Positions 35,598 through 46,016 are shown, numbered from the stretch's first letter. The stretch: 64,000 bases of DNA from Bacteroidota bacterium (GCA_947453145.1 CANGFA010000007.1:1-64000); one strand, 5' to 3'. Notes: generated by a model from the letters alone, not told the origin. A program made the numbers and translations.

Positions 35598-35628
35598 AAA
35601 AGCCTCGTCTAATTTAGACGAGGCTTTT
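35598..35628. terminator. Bidirectional terminator between XRE-like gene and gcvP
   Basis: A perfect 13-bp stem (35598-35610 with 35616-35628) has a 5-nt loop, with a T run at the end of the right arm on the plus strand and A's of the left arm giving T's on the minus strand. It separates the convergent genes. Confidence 0.88.
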
Positions 35629-35653
35629 GCTATATTAAGTTACTTAAATACTT

Positions 35654-38512
35654 TTATGCATAAGAAGCAACTGGCTCACAAGTGCAAATTAAATTACGAT
35701 CACCGTGGGTGTTATTAACTCTTGCAACGGTTGGCCAGAACTTACTTTCAATTACATATGGTAATGGGAAAGCGGCAGTTTGTCTTGAATAACTATGATT
35801 CCACTCCTCGGCACAAATTACCTTTTGGGTGTGTGGTGCATTTTTTAATGGGTTATCAGTCTTATCCAATTTTCCGTTTTCAATAGCTTTTATTTCATTG
35901 TAAATGCCAATTAAAGCATCGCAAAAACGATCTAATTCTGCTTTGTCTTCACTCTCGGTTGGTTCAATCATAATAGTGCCCACTACCGGGAAGCTCATGG
36001 TTGGCGCATGGAATCCATAGTCAATTAAACGTTTTGCAACATCTTCCGCTTCAATGCCAGCTGTTGCTTTAAAGGGTCTTAAGTCAATGATAAATTCATG
36101 TGCACAAGTGCCATTCTTCCCAGCATATAAAATGGTGTAACAATTTTCTAATCTTGACTTCATATAATTTGCATTCATAATAGCATAAGCGGTAGAAAGG
36201 GTTAAACCTTCGGCACCCAGCATTTTAATATATGCATAGCTAATTAATAAAATACTTGCAGAACCTAATGGAGCTGCGCTCACTGCGTTCGCGCCATCCC
36301 CATTATAATTATGACCTGGTAAGAAAGGAGCTAATTTGTCATTCACACAAATAGGGCCCATGCCAGGTCCGCCACCGCCGTGTGGGATGGCGAAGGTTTT
36401 GTGTAAGTTTAAGTGACAAACATCTGCACCAATATTACCAGGGCTAGTTAATCCAACCTGTGCATTCATATTCGCACCATCCATATATACCATCCCACCA
36501 AAATCATGAATGGTTTGACAAATATCAATGATGGTTTCTTCAAATACACCGTGTGTACTCGGGTAAGTAACCATTAAGGCACCTAATTTGTCCTTATGTA
36601 ACTCGGCTTTTGTTTTTAAGTCGGCAAAATCTATATTTCCTGCTTCATCACAAGCAACCACCACAACTTTGAATCCTGCCATCACCGCACTCGCTGGATT
36701 GGTTCCGTGAGCGCTAATTGGTATTAATACTATATCTCTATGTGATTCATTACGTGCTTGGTGATAAGAACGGATGGTTAATAAACCAGCGTACTCACCC
36801 TGTGCACCACTATTAGGTTGCAAACTACAAGCGGTGAAACCGGTGGTTTCACATAAGTAAGTACTTAATTCTTTTGCAATTTCTTGATATCCTAATGTTT
36901 GATGACTAGGCGCAAATGGATGAAGTCCTCCAAATGAAGGCCAACTCACAGGAATCATTTCGGTAGCTGCATTTAATTTCATAGTGCAACTTCCTAAGCT
37001 AATCATGCTGGTATTTAAAGAAAGGTCTTTATTTTCTAGGTGCTTTATATAACGCATCATTTGTGTTTCACTATGGTGCGTATTAAACACGGGGTGTAAT
37101 AAGTATTTAGAAGTTCTTACAAGCGCGGGTTGAATATTTGCATTTTTAATTGCAGCATTTTGAGCAACTGCTTTTTTACCCGTTAACTTCTCAAACAAAG
37201 CAACAATTGTCTGAATGTCGGACGCAGAAGTAGTTTCGTCCAATGTAATGCTTACAGCACCATTGTTTGTGTAGTTAAAATTAATTTGTGCTTCTGTAGC
37301 TAATTTTTGTAAAGTAGTAGCATCAAAACCACTCACTAAAAGGGTATCAAAATAAAAATTATTTATTTGTTGTAACCCTAAGGATTGCAATTGTTGATCT
37401 AAACTTTGCGCTAAGCCATGTACTTTTTCTGCAATCTTTTTTAATCCTGCAGGACCATGATAAACTGCATACATTACGGCCATATTAGCAAGTAAAGCTT
37501 GTGCAGTACAAATATTAGAAGTTGCTTTTTCGCGTTTAATATGTTGCTCACGGGTTTGCAATGCCATTCTCAATGCACGGTTTCCTTGAGCGTCTACACT
37601 CACTCCAATTAAACGACCTGGCATTCCTCTTTTAAATTCGTCTTTGGTTGCAAAGTAAGCAGCATGTGGTCCACCAAAACCCATAGGTACGCCAAAACGT
37701 TGCGTGTTACCAACTGCTACGTCTGCATTTAATTCACCTGGGCTTTTTAATATGGTTAATGCTAAGATATCTGCTACTACAATAACTAAGCCGCCCACAG
37801 CATGCACTTGTTTAATAAAGGATTCATATTCCTCTATACTTCCTTGGCTATTTGGATATTGTAAAATGGCGCCAAAGAAAGTGCCGTCAATAGCATTAGA
37901 GCCATAATTGCCTTCCACAAGTTCAATTCCAATTGGGTTAGCACGAGTAACTAGTACATCCTTTGTTTGTTTGAAAATATTACTATCTACAAATAATTTT
38001 GGTTGTGAAATGGTATCTGATTTATTCACATGATTAAAAATCATCGCCATTGCTTCCGCTGCTGCGGTTGCTTCGTCTAATAAAGAGGCGTTAGCAATAG
38101 GCAATCCGGTTAAGTCGGATACCATGGTTTGATAGTTTAACAAACTCTCTAAACGGCCTTGCGCAATTTCGGCTTGGTAAGGTGTATACTGCGTATACCA
38201 ACCTGGGTTTTCAAAAATATTTCTCAAAATTACACTTGGCGTTATAGTGCCATAGTAACCTTGTCCAATAAAGTTTTTTGCAATGATATTTTTATCGCCA
38301 ATCGCTTTTAAAGATTGCAACATTTCAAATTCAGTTAGCCCACTTGGAATATTCATTGGCTTTTTTAAACGAATATTATTAGGAACTGTTTTTTCTATCA
38401 AATCGTTTAAAGATTTCGCGCCAATACTTTCCAACATTTTTTGTGTGTCGGCATCATTTGGGCCAATATGTCTTTTGATAAACTCTGCACCATTCGTACT
38501 TGATTGCAACAT
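35654..38512 (-). CDS. gcvP: Glycine dehydrogenase (decarboxylating), P-protein
   Basis: The 952-aa protein has the full-length fused P-protein form. The N-half starts [17 protein letters not shown] and contains [20 protein letters not shown]. The C-half has [28 protein letters not shown] and the PLP lysine in [20 protein letters not shown] (about residue 704). It decarboxylates glycine and passes the aminomethyl group to the H-protein lipoyl. No gcvT or gcvH lies in the window. A perfect -7 box lies 23 nt upstream of the ATG. Confidence 0.97.
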   Translation of the reverse strand: MLQSSTNGAEFIKRHIGPNDADTQKMLESIGAKSLNDLIEKTVPNNIRLKKPMNIPSGLTEFEMLQSLKAIGDKNIIAKNFIGQGYYGTITPSVILRNIFENPGWYTQYTPYQAEIAQGRLESLLNYQTMVSDLTGLPIANASLLDEATAAAEAMAMIFNHVNKSDTISQPKLFVDSNIFKQTKDVLVTRANPIGIELVEGNYGSNAIDGTFFGAILQYPNSQGSIEEYESFIKQVHAVGGLVIVVADILALTILKSPGELNADVAVGNTQRFGVPMGFGGPHAAYFATKDEFKRGMPGRLIGVSVDAQGNRALRMALQTREQHIKREKATSNICTAQALLANMAVMYAVYHGPAGLKKIAEKVHGLAQSLDQQLQSLGLQQINNFYFDTLLVSGFDATTLQKLATEAQINFNYTNNGAVSITLDETTSASDIQTIVALFEKLTGKKAVAQNAAIKNANIQPALVRTSKYLLHPVFNTHHSETQMMRYIKHLENKDLSLNTSMISLGSCTMKLNAATEMIPVSWPSFGGLHPFAPSHQTLGYQEIAKELSTYLCETTGFTACSLQPNSGAQGEYAGLLTIRSYHQARNESHRDIVLIPISAHGTNPASAVMAGFKVVVVACDEAGNIDFADLKTKAELHKDKLGALMVTYPSTHGVFEETIIDICQTIHDFGGMVYMDGANMNAQVGLTSPGNIGADVCHLNLHKTFAIPHGGGGPGMGPICVNDKLAPFLPGHNYNGDGANAVSAAPLGSASILLISYAYIKMLGAEGLTLSTAYAIMNANYMKSRLENCYTILYAGKNGTCAHEFIIDLRPFKATAGIEAEDVAKRLIDYGFHAPTMSFPVVGTIMIEPTESEDKAELDRFCDALIGIYNEIKAIENGKLDKTDNPLKNAPHTQKVICAEEWNHSYSRQTAAFPLPYVIESKFWPTVARVNNTHGDRNLICTCEPVASYA

Positions 38513-38535
38513 AAAAGAAGGGTTTTAAATGGCCA

Positions 38536-38543
38536 CAAAGATA
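38536..38543 (-). promoter_or_regulatory. -7 promoter element of gcvP
   Basis: TATCTTTG on the minus strand matches TAnnTTTG exactly, 23 nt upstream of the gcvP ATG. Confidence 0.6.
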
Positions 38544-38613
38544 CTTAAATATTAGAGGCTATAAAATGCTTTTAAGGAAGTTGGGGAAAGCTTGTGGATG
38601 ACCTAAAAATGGT

Positions 38614-38621
38614 TACTTTTG
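38614..38621 (+). promoter_or_regulatory. -7 promoter element of the YkgJ-type gene
   Basis: TACTTTTG matches TAnnTTTG exactly and ends 4 nt before the ATG at 38626. Confidence 0.65.
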
Positions 38622-38625
38622 AATC

Positions 38626-39108
38626 ATGATAGACCCTTCTGTTGAACATTTATACGAAACACCTGCCCCAGAGATACTCAAAAAGTTTCAAAATTTTTTG
38701 AAAAGGGTGGATAAGCGTGTTATTTTAAAACAATTGCCAGATTTACACGAAGCGGCCTTTGAGAAAGTGAACTGTTTGGATTGTGCAAGATGTTGTAAAA
38801 ACTATTCCCCGCGCTTTAAAATGCCTGATATTAAAAGAGTAAGTAAGGCTATGGGTATGAAGGAGGTTGAGTTTATAGAAAAGTATTTGTCCATGGATAA
38901 TGAAGGGGATTATGTGGTAAAAACAAAGCCATGCCCTTTTTTGGATACAGACAATACCTGCAGTATTTATGATTATCGTCCATCGGATTGCGAACGATTC
39001 CCTTATACGGACGAGGATGTATTTTTTAAACGCACTGCGATTACTATGAAAAATGCAGAGTTCTGTCCTGCTGTACATGATGTAATCATTGGCTTGTTGG
39101 CGAAGTAA
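38626..39108 (+). CDS. YkgJ-family cysteine cluster protein
   Basis: The 160-aa protein has the CxxCxxCC-type cluster NCLDCARCCKNYSPRF (about residues 44-59), then KPCPFLDTDNTCSIYDYRP, DCERFPY and a late FCPAV. The eight or so cysteines fit the YkgJ (zinc- or iron-chelating) family, often proposed as an Fe-S oxidoreductase. No function is established. No signal peptide is present, so it is cytoplasmic. It is a monocistronic unit with its own near-leaderless promoter and converges on the MFS gene. Confidence 0.88.
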   Translation: MIDPSVEHLYETPAPEILKKFQNFLKRVDKRVILKQLPDLHEAAFEKVNCLDCARCCKNYSPRFKMPDIKRVSKAMGMKEVEFIEKYLSMDNEGDYVVKTKPCPFLDTDNTCSIYDYRPSDCERFPYTDEDVFFKRTAITMKNAEFCPAVHDVIIGLLAK

Positions 39109-39146
39109 GAAATAGGTTAACTTAAAGCTGTTTCATCCGATAAAAA

Positions 39147-40415
39147 CTAGTACTCCATCTTTCTTAAACTAGGTGCTTTAAACCAGGTGGTGACTACGAC
39201 TAGTAAAGTCATAGATCCTCCAAAAACAACAGATGGTATTACGCCCATTAATTTAGCGGCAACTCCACTTTCAAATTGGCCTAGTTCATTGCTGCTATTT
39301 ATAAACATGGAGTTTACACTCATTACCCTGCCTCGCATATGATCCGGGGTTTTTAATTGCACAATGGTACCTCGAACAATCATACTAAATCCGTCTAATA
39401 TACCGCTCAAAACCAGTGCGGCAAAGGAGACCCAAAATAGTTTAGAAAGTGCAAATACAATAATGCATATACCAAATCCGCCCACTGCAATTAATAATTT
39501 TTTTCCTTGACCTGCGTTCACTGGAAAAATAGTAATGATAAAAATAATTAACATCGCACCTATATCTGCTGCTGCATTTAGCCATCCAAATCCAATAGGA
39601 CCCACATTTAAAATATCCTTAGCAAATACAGGGATCATTGCTACTGCACCTCCAAATAATACGGCAAATAAATCCAACGATAATGCACCTAATACTTCCT
39701 TGGTGTTAAACACAAATCGTAAACCTTCTTTAACGCTCTCCATTGGTTTTTGATCTACCACAATATCAGCATGTGGGGGTAATGGATTTATTTTGGATAT
39801 GAACATAAAGCCAATACTAACTAAAACAACTACGACCATTAAGGATCCAGTATGTCCAAACCCTGCAATGATAAATCCCACAATGGCATGTCCTAATATG
39901 GAAGCAGTTAACCAAATTCCTTGACTCCAAGTAGTTGCATTTTGCAATAAATGCTTAGGTATAATAGAACCCACAATAGTTCCAAAGCTGGGTCCTGTAA
40001 AAGACCTAATGATACCCGTACAAAAAATGATAAAATAAATCGCAACCGCTATAAGCAGTGTATTTTGGTTCGCCGTGTGGTCCATTCTATCATTATAAAT
40101 AGAAAGGGCTAATAAGCCCAACGCACAAATCCAATACAGCACCACGCCTCTTAACAATAACTTTCTTTTTTCACTAATATCAATAACATGTCCTGCATAC
40201 AAAGCAAGGGAGACAGCAGGAATCACTTCGGCAAGTCCAATAAGTCCAATGGCAAAGGGTTCTTTGGTTAATTCGTATATCCACCAACCCACCAACGTTC
40301 CCATCATTCTCAGGCCCATAATAAATAAGAAACGCCCAATCATCAGGTTCCTAAATTCGGCTACTTTTATAGCACCAAAGGGGGCCTTTTTATTATTGGT
40401 TTGTGCAGTTTCCAT
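39147..40415 (-). CDS. MFS transporter, enterobactin-exporter-like
   Basis: The 422-aa membrane protein has about 12 predicted helices and resembles the MFS_3/EntS group. Recognisable segments are the N-terminal FRNLMIGRFLFIMGLRMMG, the RSFTGPSFGTIVGSIIP loop and DHMRGRVMSVNSMFINSSNE in the C-half. It probably exports a small molecule; the substrate is unknown. It is the last gene of a minus-strand run folK - deoxynucleoside kinase - MFS, 9 nt after the kinase. Confidence 0.87.
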   Translation of the reverse strand: METAQTNNKKAPFGAIKVAEFRNLMIGRFLFIMGLRMMGTLVGWWIYELTKEPFAIGLIGLAEVIPAVSLALYAGHVIDISEKRKLLLRGVVLYWICALGLLALSIYNDRMDHTANQNTLLIAVAIYFIIFCTGIIRSFTGPSFGTIVGSIIPKHLLQNATTWSQGIWLTASILGHAIVGFIIAGFGHTGSLMVVVVLVSIGFMFISKINPLPPHADIVVDQKPMESVKEGLRFVFNTKEVLGALSLDLFAVLFGGAVAMIPVFAKDILNVGPIGFGWLNAAADIGAMLIIFIITIFPVNAGQGKKLLIAVGGFGICIIVFALSKLFWVSFAALVLSGILDGFSMIVRGTIVQLKTPDHMRGRVMSVNSMFINSSNELGQFESGVAAKLMGVIPSVVFGGSMTLLVVVTTWFKAPSLRKMEY

Positions 40416-40424
40416 AGGGTATAG

Positions 40425-41057
40425 TTAGGGTAGGTTAAAATAGTGTTGGCCTTCTTCTAAATCCTTTTCTAATGCGTCGGTAATTACTTTTAAGTGTGCT
40501 TCATTGTATAAAAAATCGGCATTGCTTGCGTCCACAAATAGGGTCCTGATATTATGCTGCTTAATATAACTTGTATAAGTTTCTTGTATTTTAAACAAGT
40601 ACTCGTCTGGGATGGCTTGCTCAAATTTTCGATTTCTCTTTTTGATATTATTTTGTAATCTATTCACTGGGGCATGCAAGTATATAATAATATCTGGAGG
40701 GGTTAATTGCTGATAAAATACATCAAACATTTTTTGATATAATCTAAACTCTTCCTCTGGTAAGTTCACTTTTGCAAAAAGCAAACATTTGGTAAAAATA
40801 TAATCCGAAACCATCACCTCTTGAAACAGATCTTTATTCTTAACCAGTTCTTGTTGTTGTTTAAAACGCTCCGCTAAAAAAAATAATTCTAAAGGAAAAG
40901 CATATTGCTTTGGGTTCTCATAAAATTTGGTCAAAAAAGGATTTTCTGCAAATTCTTCGAGAATTAGTTTGGCATTATAATGTTGAGATAATAAATGAGA
41001 AAGCGTTGTTTTTCCGGCTCCAATATTTCCCTCAATGGCAATAAAACGATAATTCAT
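40425..41057 (-). CDS. Deoxynucleoside kinase
   Basis: The 210-aa protein has the P-loop IEGNIGAGKTTLSHLLSQ (about 8-25), LILEEFAENPFLTKFYENP (substrate Glu) and SDYIFTKCLLFAK (DRS-like position). The lid NNIKKRNRKFEQAIPDEYL carries Arg residues. It phosphorylates deoxynucleosides for salvage, probably deoxyadenosine/deoxyguanosine or a broad range. Its own -7 element lies upstream, though folK precedes it by 47 nt. Purine nucleoside phosphorylase elsewhere in the window would serve the same salvage pathways. Confidence 0.92.
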   Translation of the reverse strand: MNYRFIAIEGNIGAGKTTLSHLLSQHYNAKLILEEFAENPFLTKFYENPKQYAFPLELFFLAERFKQQQELVKNKDLFQEVMVSDYIFTKCLLFAKVNLPEEEFRLYQKMFDVFYQQLTPPDIIIYLHAPVNRLQNNIKKRNRKFEQAIPDEYLFKIQETYTSYIKQHNIRTLFVDASNADFLYNEAHLKVITDALEKDLEEGQHYFNLP

Positions 41058-41080
41058 ATTTTTCAGTATGCTGCTTGTTT

Positions 41081-41088
41081 CAAATATA
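41081..41088 (-). promoter_or_regulatory. -7 promoter element of the deoxynucleoside kinase
   Basis: TATATTTG on the minus strand matches TAnnTTTG exactly, 23 nt upstream of the ATG at 41057. Confidence 0.55.
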
Positions 41089-41104
41089 GTATCTCCAATG
41101 CTTT

Positions 41105-41590
41105 TTAATTTGTTTTTTTATGCACAGCTAAAGAATCTCCACATTCTTTCAACAATATGGAATTACTTTTTAGCAAAATGGGATGAATATAGTTTGGTAA
41201 AATTTCAGCCAGTGGTTTTAATACAAAAAGACGCTCACTCATTTTGGGATGAGGTACGGTAAGAAGCGGACTATTTATTATTTCGTCATTAAAATAGATA
41301 ATATCAATATCAATAATGCGAGGTCCTAAAGGAATGGTTCTTTCACGGCCCAGCTTCATTTCGATACGCAAAATAGATTGCATTAATTCGATAGCAGATA
41401 AATTAGTTTCTAGTAAAACGGCCTGATTTATAAAATCGGGTTGTTCGGTAAAACCCCAAGCACTGGTTTCATATCGGGAGGACAATTGGATAAGATCTCC
41501 AAGTGAAGCTTTCATCAAATTTAGCGCATTGTCTAAATTCGCCATTCGATCGCCCATATTGCCACCTATCAAAAGGGTTACTCTATTCAT
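41105..41590 (-). CDS. folK: 2-amino-4-hydroxy-6-hydroxymethyldihydropteridine pyrophosphokinase
   Basis: The 161-aa protein has LLIGGNMGDRMANLDNAL, the pterin-binding YETSAWGFTEQPDFINQA, RTIPLGPRIIDIDIIYFND (Mg-binding Asp pair) and VPHPKMSERLFVLKPLAEI. HPPK pyrophosphorylates the pterin in folate synthesis, upstream of the THF-using ThyA/FolA in this window. It starts the minus-strand folK-kinase-MFS run and is divergent from sppA by 99 nt. A near-consensus -7 (TACTTTTA, 41601-41608) lies upstream. Confidence 0.95.
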   Translation of the reverse strand: MNRVTLLIGGNMGDRMANLDNALNLMKASLGDLIQLSSRYETSAWGFTEQPDFINQAVLLETNLSAIELMQSILRIEMKLGRERTIPLGPRIIDIDIIYFNDEIINSPLLTVPHPKMSERLFVLKPLAEILPNYIHPILLKSNSILLKECGDSLAVHKKTN

Positions 41591-41689
41591 ATAAGGATTG
41601 TAAAAGTAGCCTAAATATTCATAATTTTACCCGAATAGGTACTATAAATAGAACGCTAATTTGGTACCCTCATTTTTCAATTATTTAGT

Positions 41690-43447
41690 ATGAATCATTT
41701 TTTCAAATCGTTTTTTGCAAGTTTACTAGCCTTCTTTGTTTTTACTGTGTTGGGACTTGTATTGTTATTCGGAATTATAGGTGCATTTTCCAAACAAGAG
41801 GAAGTTGTAATACCTAAAAATTCAGTACTTGTAATTGACTTAGCAGAAAGTTTTCCTGAACAAGCCAAGGAGGATGTTTATAGCGAAATATTAAATAAAA
41901 AGAAAGGCAAAACGCCAAGTTTATCCAATTTAATAGCTTTAATACATTATGCAAAAAATGACGCTGCTATTAAAGGTATTTATTTAAAATGTCAAGAAAA
42001 CCCGAATGGATTTGCAGCCTCTGATGAAATTAGAACTGCTCTATTGGATTTTAAACAATCTAAAAAATTCATAATTGCTTTTGGAGAAACCATTACACAA
42101 AAAGGGTATTGGATTGCCAATACAGCCGACTTTGTTTTTGCGCATCCTCAAGGTGGACTCGAGTGGACGGGATTGTCTTATGAGTCTATGTATTTAAAAG
42201 GGTTATTGGATAAGTTAGAAATTCAACCCCAAGTGTTTTATGCAGGCAAATTTAAAAGTGCAACTGAGCCATTTAGATATACACAAATGTCTCCTGAGAA
42301 TAAATTACAAACTAGTCAATGGTTAAATGGCGTGTATGATAATTTTATTACAGGAACCGCTGTGCAAAGAAAATTAAATGCAGACAGTTTAAAAGAATGG
42401 TCGGATAAGGCAATGATTCAAACAGCTGCCGATGCATTTTCTCATCATTTAATTGATGGCCTGTATTATGATGATCAGGTTAAAAATTTAATTGCACAAA
42501 AAGTAAGTGCAAGTAAGCCTCAAGACATTTCGTTTATGCGCATTAACGAATATGCCGCTGCCATTGCAATAAGAGGACAGGGATCCAATAAAATTGCGGT
42601 AATTTATGCGGATGGGGATATTAATATGGGTAAATCAGATAAGGATGGCATCGCAAGTGACGAGTATCGTGGATTATTAGAGGATGTAAAAAATGATAAA
42701 TCCATAAGTGCTGTTGTTTTAAGAATTAATTCTCCTGGCGGAAGTGCTTTGGCAAGTGATATTATTTGGAGGGAGATTGAATTACTTAAAAAAGTAAAAC
42801 CAGTCGTAGTGAGCATGGGAAATTATGCAGCATCGGGTGGTTATTATATTGCATGTAATGCTGACTCCATTTTTGCAAATGCCAATACTATTACCGGATC
42901 CATTGGCGTGTTTTCGGTGGTTCCAAATTTTGGCAATTTTATGAAAAACAAATTAGGCGTTACCTATGATGGCGTAAAAACCTCTACCTATGCCGATATG
43001 CCAACAACAACAAGAGCATTAAATGCAACAGAGCAAAAATTTATGCAAGCAGGGGTGGATAGTATTTATTTTGCATTTAAGTCCAGGGTGGCAAATGGAA
43101 GAAAAAAATCGGTTGAATATATAGACTCTATTGCTCAAGGAAGAGTATGGACCGGTACCGATGCATTAAAAGTAGGCTTGGTGGATAGAATTGGCAATTT
43201 AGAGGATGCCATTGCTTCGGCTGCAAAAATGGCAAAACTTAAGGACTATACTTTAAAATCATATCCTGAACGAAAATCATTTTTTGAAGACATTTTAGGT
43301 GGTTATCAAGATAAAGTAAAAGAAAAGGCTATTAAAGAGGAAATAGGTCTTGAACAATGGGATGCCTTACAAAAAATGAAATCAATCAAACAAATGATGG
43401 GAGAACCTCAAACTCGTTTGCCTATCTTTGTAGTGAATCATCCATAA
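41690..43447 (+). CDS. sppA: Signal peptide peptidase SppA, 67-kDa type
   Basis: The 585-aa protein has an N-terminal membrane helix (about 8-32) and two ClpP-like halves. The N-half carries the general-base Lys in YAGKFKSATEPF (about 185-187). The C-half carries the nucleophile Ser in NYAASGGYYIACNAD (about 382), after RINSPGGSALASD. It degrades cleaved signal peptides and other membrane peptides at the periplasmic face. An ABC-2 permease and a small SRPBCC-like protein follow with 4- and 0-nt gaps, so the three are likely co-transcribed. Confidence 0.95.
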   Translation: MNHFFKSFFASLLAFFVFTVLGLVLLFGIIGAFSKQEEVVIPKNSVLVIDLAESFPEQAKEDVYSEILNKKKGKTPSLSNLIALIHYAKNDAAIKGIYLKCQENPNGFAASDEIRTALLDFKQSKKFIIAFGETITQKGYWIANTADFVFAHPQGGLEWTGLSYESMYLKGLLDKLEIQPQVFYAGKFKSATEPFRYTQMSPENKLQTSQWLNGVYDNFITGTAVQRKLNADSLKEWSDKAMIQTAADAFSHHLIDGLYYDDQVKNLIAQKVSASKPQDISFMRINEYAAAIAIRGQGSNKIAVIYADGDINMGKSDKDGIASDEYRGLLEDVKNDKSISAVVLRINSPGGSALASDIIWREIELLKKVKPVVVSMGNYAASGGYYIACNADSIFANANTITGSIGVFSVVPNFGNFMKNKLGVTYDGVKTSTYADMPTTTRALNATEQKFMQAGVDSIYFAFKSRVANGRKKSVEYIDSIAQGRVWTGTDALKVGLVDRIGNLEDAIASAAKMAKLKDYTLKSYPERKSFFEDILGGYQDKVKEKAIKEEIGLEQWDALQKMKSIKQMMGEPQTRLPIFVVNHP

Positions 43448-43451
43448 TTAT

Positions 43452-44555
43452 ATGCAGACCTATAGTCAGTTAAAAGCCATGCTAGCCATTACAAAAGCTA
43501 GTTTACGATCTATTTCAAGAAGTCCTTCGGCAATTGTATTTAGTATTGCTTTTCCTTTAATTTTTATTTTGGTTTTTGGCTTTATGAGTAGTGGTGGCAA
43601 TATTAATGTGACAGTTGCCCTAGAACAAAATGCAGATACAACCAATGCAGTGTATGCGGCCATAAAACAAATTCCGGGTTTAAAATTTGTAAAAGGGGAT
43701 ACGCTTAAAATGAAGAATGAGCTATCCAAAGGACGCATTACGGCTATGATAGATATTCAAAAAACCAATAATCCTAATTTACCATATACCATCAACCTTA
43801 AAAGTTCGGAAGCGGCGAATCCGCAAAATGTGCAATTGGTGAAATCAATTTTAAATGCAGTCATAGGAAATATAAATAAGGCAGCTTATCCCAATGCACC
43901 CACTATTGCGACGGTGAATAATACTGTTCAACAAGTTCCAGGAAGAATTTACCGCACCATCGATTTTATCCTGCCAGGGCAAATGGGATTTTCTTTATTG
44001 AGCGCAGGTATTTTTGGGGTTGCATTTGTTTTCTTTAATCTAAGACAACAATTAATTTTAAAAAGATTTTACGCGACGCCTATTCGAAGACTGTACATTA
44101 TTTTAGGGGAGGCATTGAGTAGGGTCATTTTTCAATTATTAACGGCGGTAATTATTATAGGCATTGGTCATTTTGCATTTAAATTCACACTTGTACATGG
44201 GTGGGCGACTTTTGCAAGCATTATGGCGCTTAGTTTTATTGCATTGGTATTGTTCATGGGATTTGGATTTATTGTAAGTGGTGTAGCTAAAAATGAAAGT
44301 ACCATACCACCATTAGCCAATATTTTCACTTTACCTCAATTTTTATTAGCCGGCACCTTTTTCTCTATAGATAACTTCCCCTCTTGGATGCAACCCTTTT
44401 GTAAAATTTTGCCATTAACCCATTTTAATAATGCCATGCGTGATATTTCCTTTGAAGGAAATAGTTTATTAGACTCATGGGGTGATATTTCTATCTTATT
44501 AATTTGGATAGTTGTAGTATACGCCATTGCATTCAAAACTTTTAAATGGGAATAA
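43452..44555 (+). CDS. ABC-2 type transporter permease
   Basis: The 367-aa membrane protein has one N-terminal helix (SPSAIVFSIAFPLIFILVFG), a large extracytoplasmic domain (about 50-165) and a five-helix C-terminal block (about 175-367). The block contains FILPGQMGFSLLSAGIFGV and a SGVAKNESTIPPLANIFTLP segment. This is the DrrB/YhhJ-like ABC-2 membrane topology. No ATP-binding partner gene is adjacent; the nearest ABC gene is the soluble ABC-F. It therefore probably uses an ATPase encoded elsewhere. The substrate is unknown. Confidence 0.85.
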   Translation: MQTYSQLKAMLAITKASLRSISRSPSAIVFSIAFPLIFILVFGFMSSGGNINVTVALEQNADTTNAVYAAIKQIPGLKFVKGDTLKMKNELSKGRITAMIDIQKTNNPNLPYTINLKSSEAANPQNVQLVKSILNAVIGNINKAAYPNAPTIATVNNTVQQVPGRIYRTIDFILPGQMGFSLLSAGIFGVAFVFFNLRQQLILKRFYATPIRRLYIILGEALSRVIFQLLTAVIIIGIGHFAFKFTLVHGWATFASIMALSFIALVLFMGFGFIVSGVAKNESTIPPLANIFTLPQFLLAGTFFSIDNFPSWMQPFCKILPLTHFNNAMRDISFEGNSLLDSWGDISILLIWIVVVYAIAFKTFKWE

Positions 44556-45050
44556 ATGCGTTTAATTAAACTGGTTGTCATAAGCTTAATGGTATTGGCT
44601 GCGCTTATTACAGGCTTGTCTGCCTTATTTCCGTCTACGGTTATTGTTTCTAGGGCCATTGAATTAAGTGCCAACCCAACACAAATACAAAAGTATACAA
44701 GCGATTTAAAAGCATGGAAATATTGGATGACCGATTTAAAACAGAACACTGTTCAGTGGAAGGGAGATACTGCTTTAGTTGGAACCCAGCGTATTCATTT
44801 GGTATCTAAAAGCGACAACTCAGCAACATTTAATTGGGTAGCTACAGGACAGAGGCCTTATCTAGTAAAACTAGAATGGATTCCTTTGCAGCAAGGAATT
44901 TATGTGATTCACTGGTCCTTTGAGCAGCATGTAAAATGGTATCCCTGGGAAAAATTTCAAACTTTATTAAATGAAAAAGTATTAGGCTATAAAATGGAAA
45001 CCGAATTAGCCAATTTAAGGGATGTATTATTGCAAGAAAATAATAAGTAA
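44556..45050 (+). CDS. Membrane-anchored SRPBCC-like protein
   Basis: The 164-aa protein has one N-terminal membrane helix (about 5-27) and a soluble domain (about 33-160). The domain shows the pattern VSRAIELSANPTQIQKYTSD, W-rich strands and a C-terminal helix (FQTLLNEKVLGYKMETELANL), matching SRPBCC (START/polyketide-cyclase-like) proteins. These bind hydrophobic ligands. It begins at the base right after the permease stop, so it is probably co-translated. Its ligand and role are unknown. Confidence 0.6.
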   Translation: MRLIKLVVISLMVLAALITGLSALFPSTVIVSRAIELSANPTQIQKYTSDLKAWKYWMTDLKQNTVQWKGDTALVGTQRIHLVSKSDNSATFNWVATGQRPYLVKLEWIPLQQGIYVIHWSFEQHVKWYPWEKFQTLLNEKVLGYKMETELANLRDVLLQENNK

Positions 45051-45071
45051 ATTATTTATTTATTTATTATT

Positions 45072-46016
45072 TCATTTATCTCCCTGCTCCTTTAAAAATT
45101 GAATATTTCTTTGAATGCCTTTTAGTTTAGATCTTAATAAAGGCGATTTTTTAAATCTTGCTTTAAAAGTAGTTTCTTCTATTTGCAACCAATCTTCGCT
45201 TTTCATTTGTAATAAACCATTCAGTGGTTTAAATTTATTTTCTTGATGTGGCTTGCTAAAACTATTCCAAGGACAAACGTCCTGGCATATATCACAACCA
45301 AAAGCCCAGTCTTTATAAGGCCTGTCTGTTTCAATTGTTTCTTTTTTCAATTCAATGGTAAAGTAACTTATACAATGATTTGCTTCAATAGTTTTATTCG
45401 GAAGTATAGCTTGTGTTGGACATGCTTCAATGCATTTGGTACAACTACCACAATAATCCTTAGGTGAAGCATCATCATAAATTAACTCCAAGTCAATAAT
45501 AAGGGTAGCAATAAAAAAGAAGGAGCCTGCTTTATGTCTAATTAAATTACCGTTTTTGCCAACCCAACCTGCGCCGGATAATTGTGCCCAAGATCTTTCA
45601 AGCACGGGTGCAGAATCTACAAAACCCCTTCCTTCAATAGGTCCAATCATAGCTCGCATGGTGTCTAAAAATTCAAAAAGTTGTTGTCGAATTACTTCAT
45701 GGTAATCTTCTCCATATGCATACTTTGCAATCTTGGCATCTTGTTTTTGCCCTTCCTCTAACGCTGTTTGTGCTGGGTAATAATTTTTTAAAAAAGTAAT
45801 TACGGATTTTGCTCCAGGTACTAATTTTCGGGGGTCTACTCTTAAATCAAAATTATTTTCCATGTAGGACATTTCTCCATGGAATCCTTTTTCAATCCAA
45901 GCTTCTAATCGTCTTGCATCTTCAGTTAATTCTTTGGCTTTCGCAATACCACAATAGTCAAAACCCATTTGGTGGGCTAACTCCTTTACAAATTGCGTAT
46001 TTGAAAATGCATTCAC
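45072..46016 (-). CDS. queG: Epoxyqueuosine reductase
   Basis: The 314-aa protein has FDYCGIAKAKEL near the N-terminus, the catalytic region SAPVLERSWAQLSGAGWVGKN, and two ferredoxin-type 4Fe-4S motifs: CGSCTKCIEACPTQAI (about 191-206) and CDICQDVCPWN (about 247-257). It uses cobalamin to reduce epoxyqueuosine to queuosine in tRNA. It is shorter than E. coli QueG, which has a C-terminal HEAT-like extension. The gene ends 22 nt from the SRPBCC-like gene on the other strand. Confidence 0.95.
   Translation of the reverse strand: MNAFSNTQFVKELAHQMGFDYCGIAKAKELTEDARRLEAWIEKGFHGEMSYMENNFDLRVDPRKLVPGAKSVITFLKNYYPAQTALEEGQKQDAKIAKYAYGEDYHEVIRQQLFEFLDTMRAMIGPIEGRGFVDSAPVLERSWAQLSGAGWVGKNGNLIRHKAGSFFFIATLIIDLELIYDDASPKDYCGSCTKCIEACPTQAILPNKTIEANHCISYFTIELKKETIETDRPYKDWAFGCDICQDVCPWNSFSKPHQENKFKPLNGLLQMKSEDWLQIEETTFKARFKKSPLLRSKLKGIQRNIQFLKEQGDK

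Noticed and set aside
44336..44749. 137-codon minus-strand ORF across the permease/SRPBCC junction
   Set aside because: Lies opposite two genes supported by topology and motifs, with no family signature of its own.
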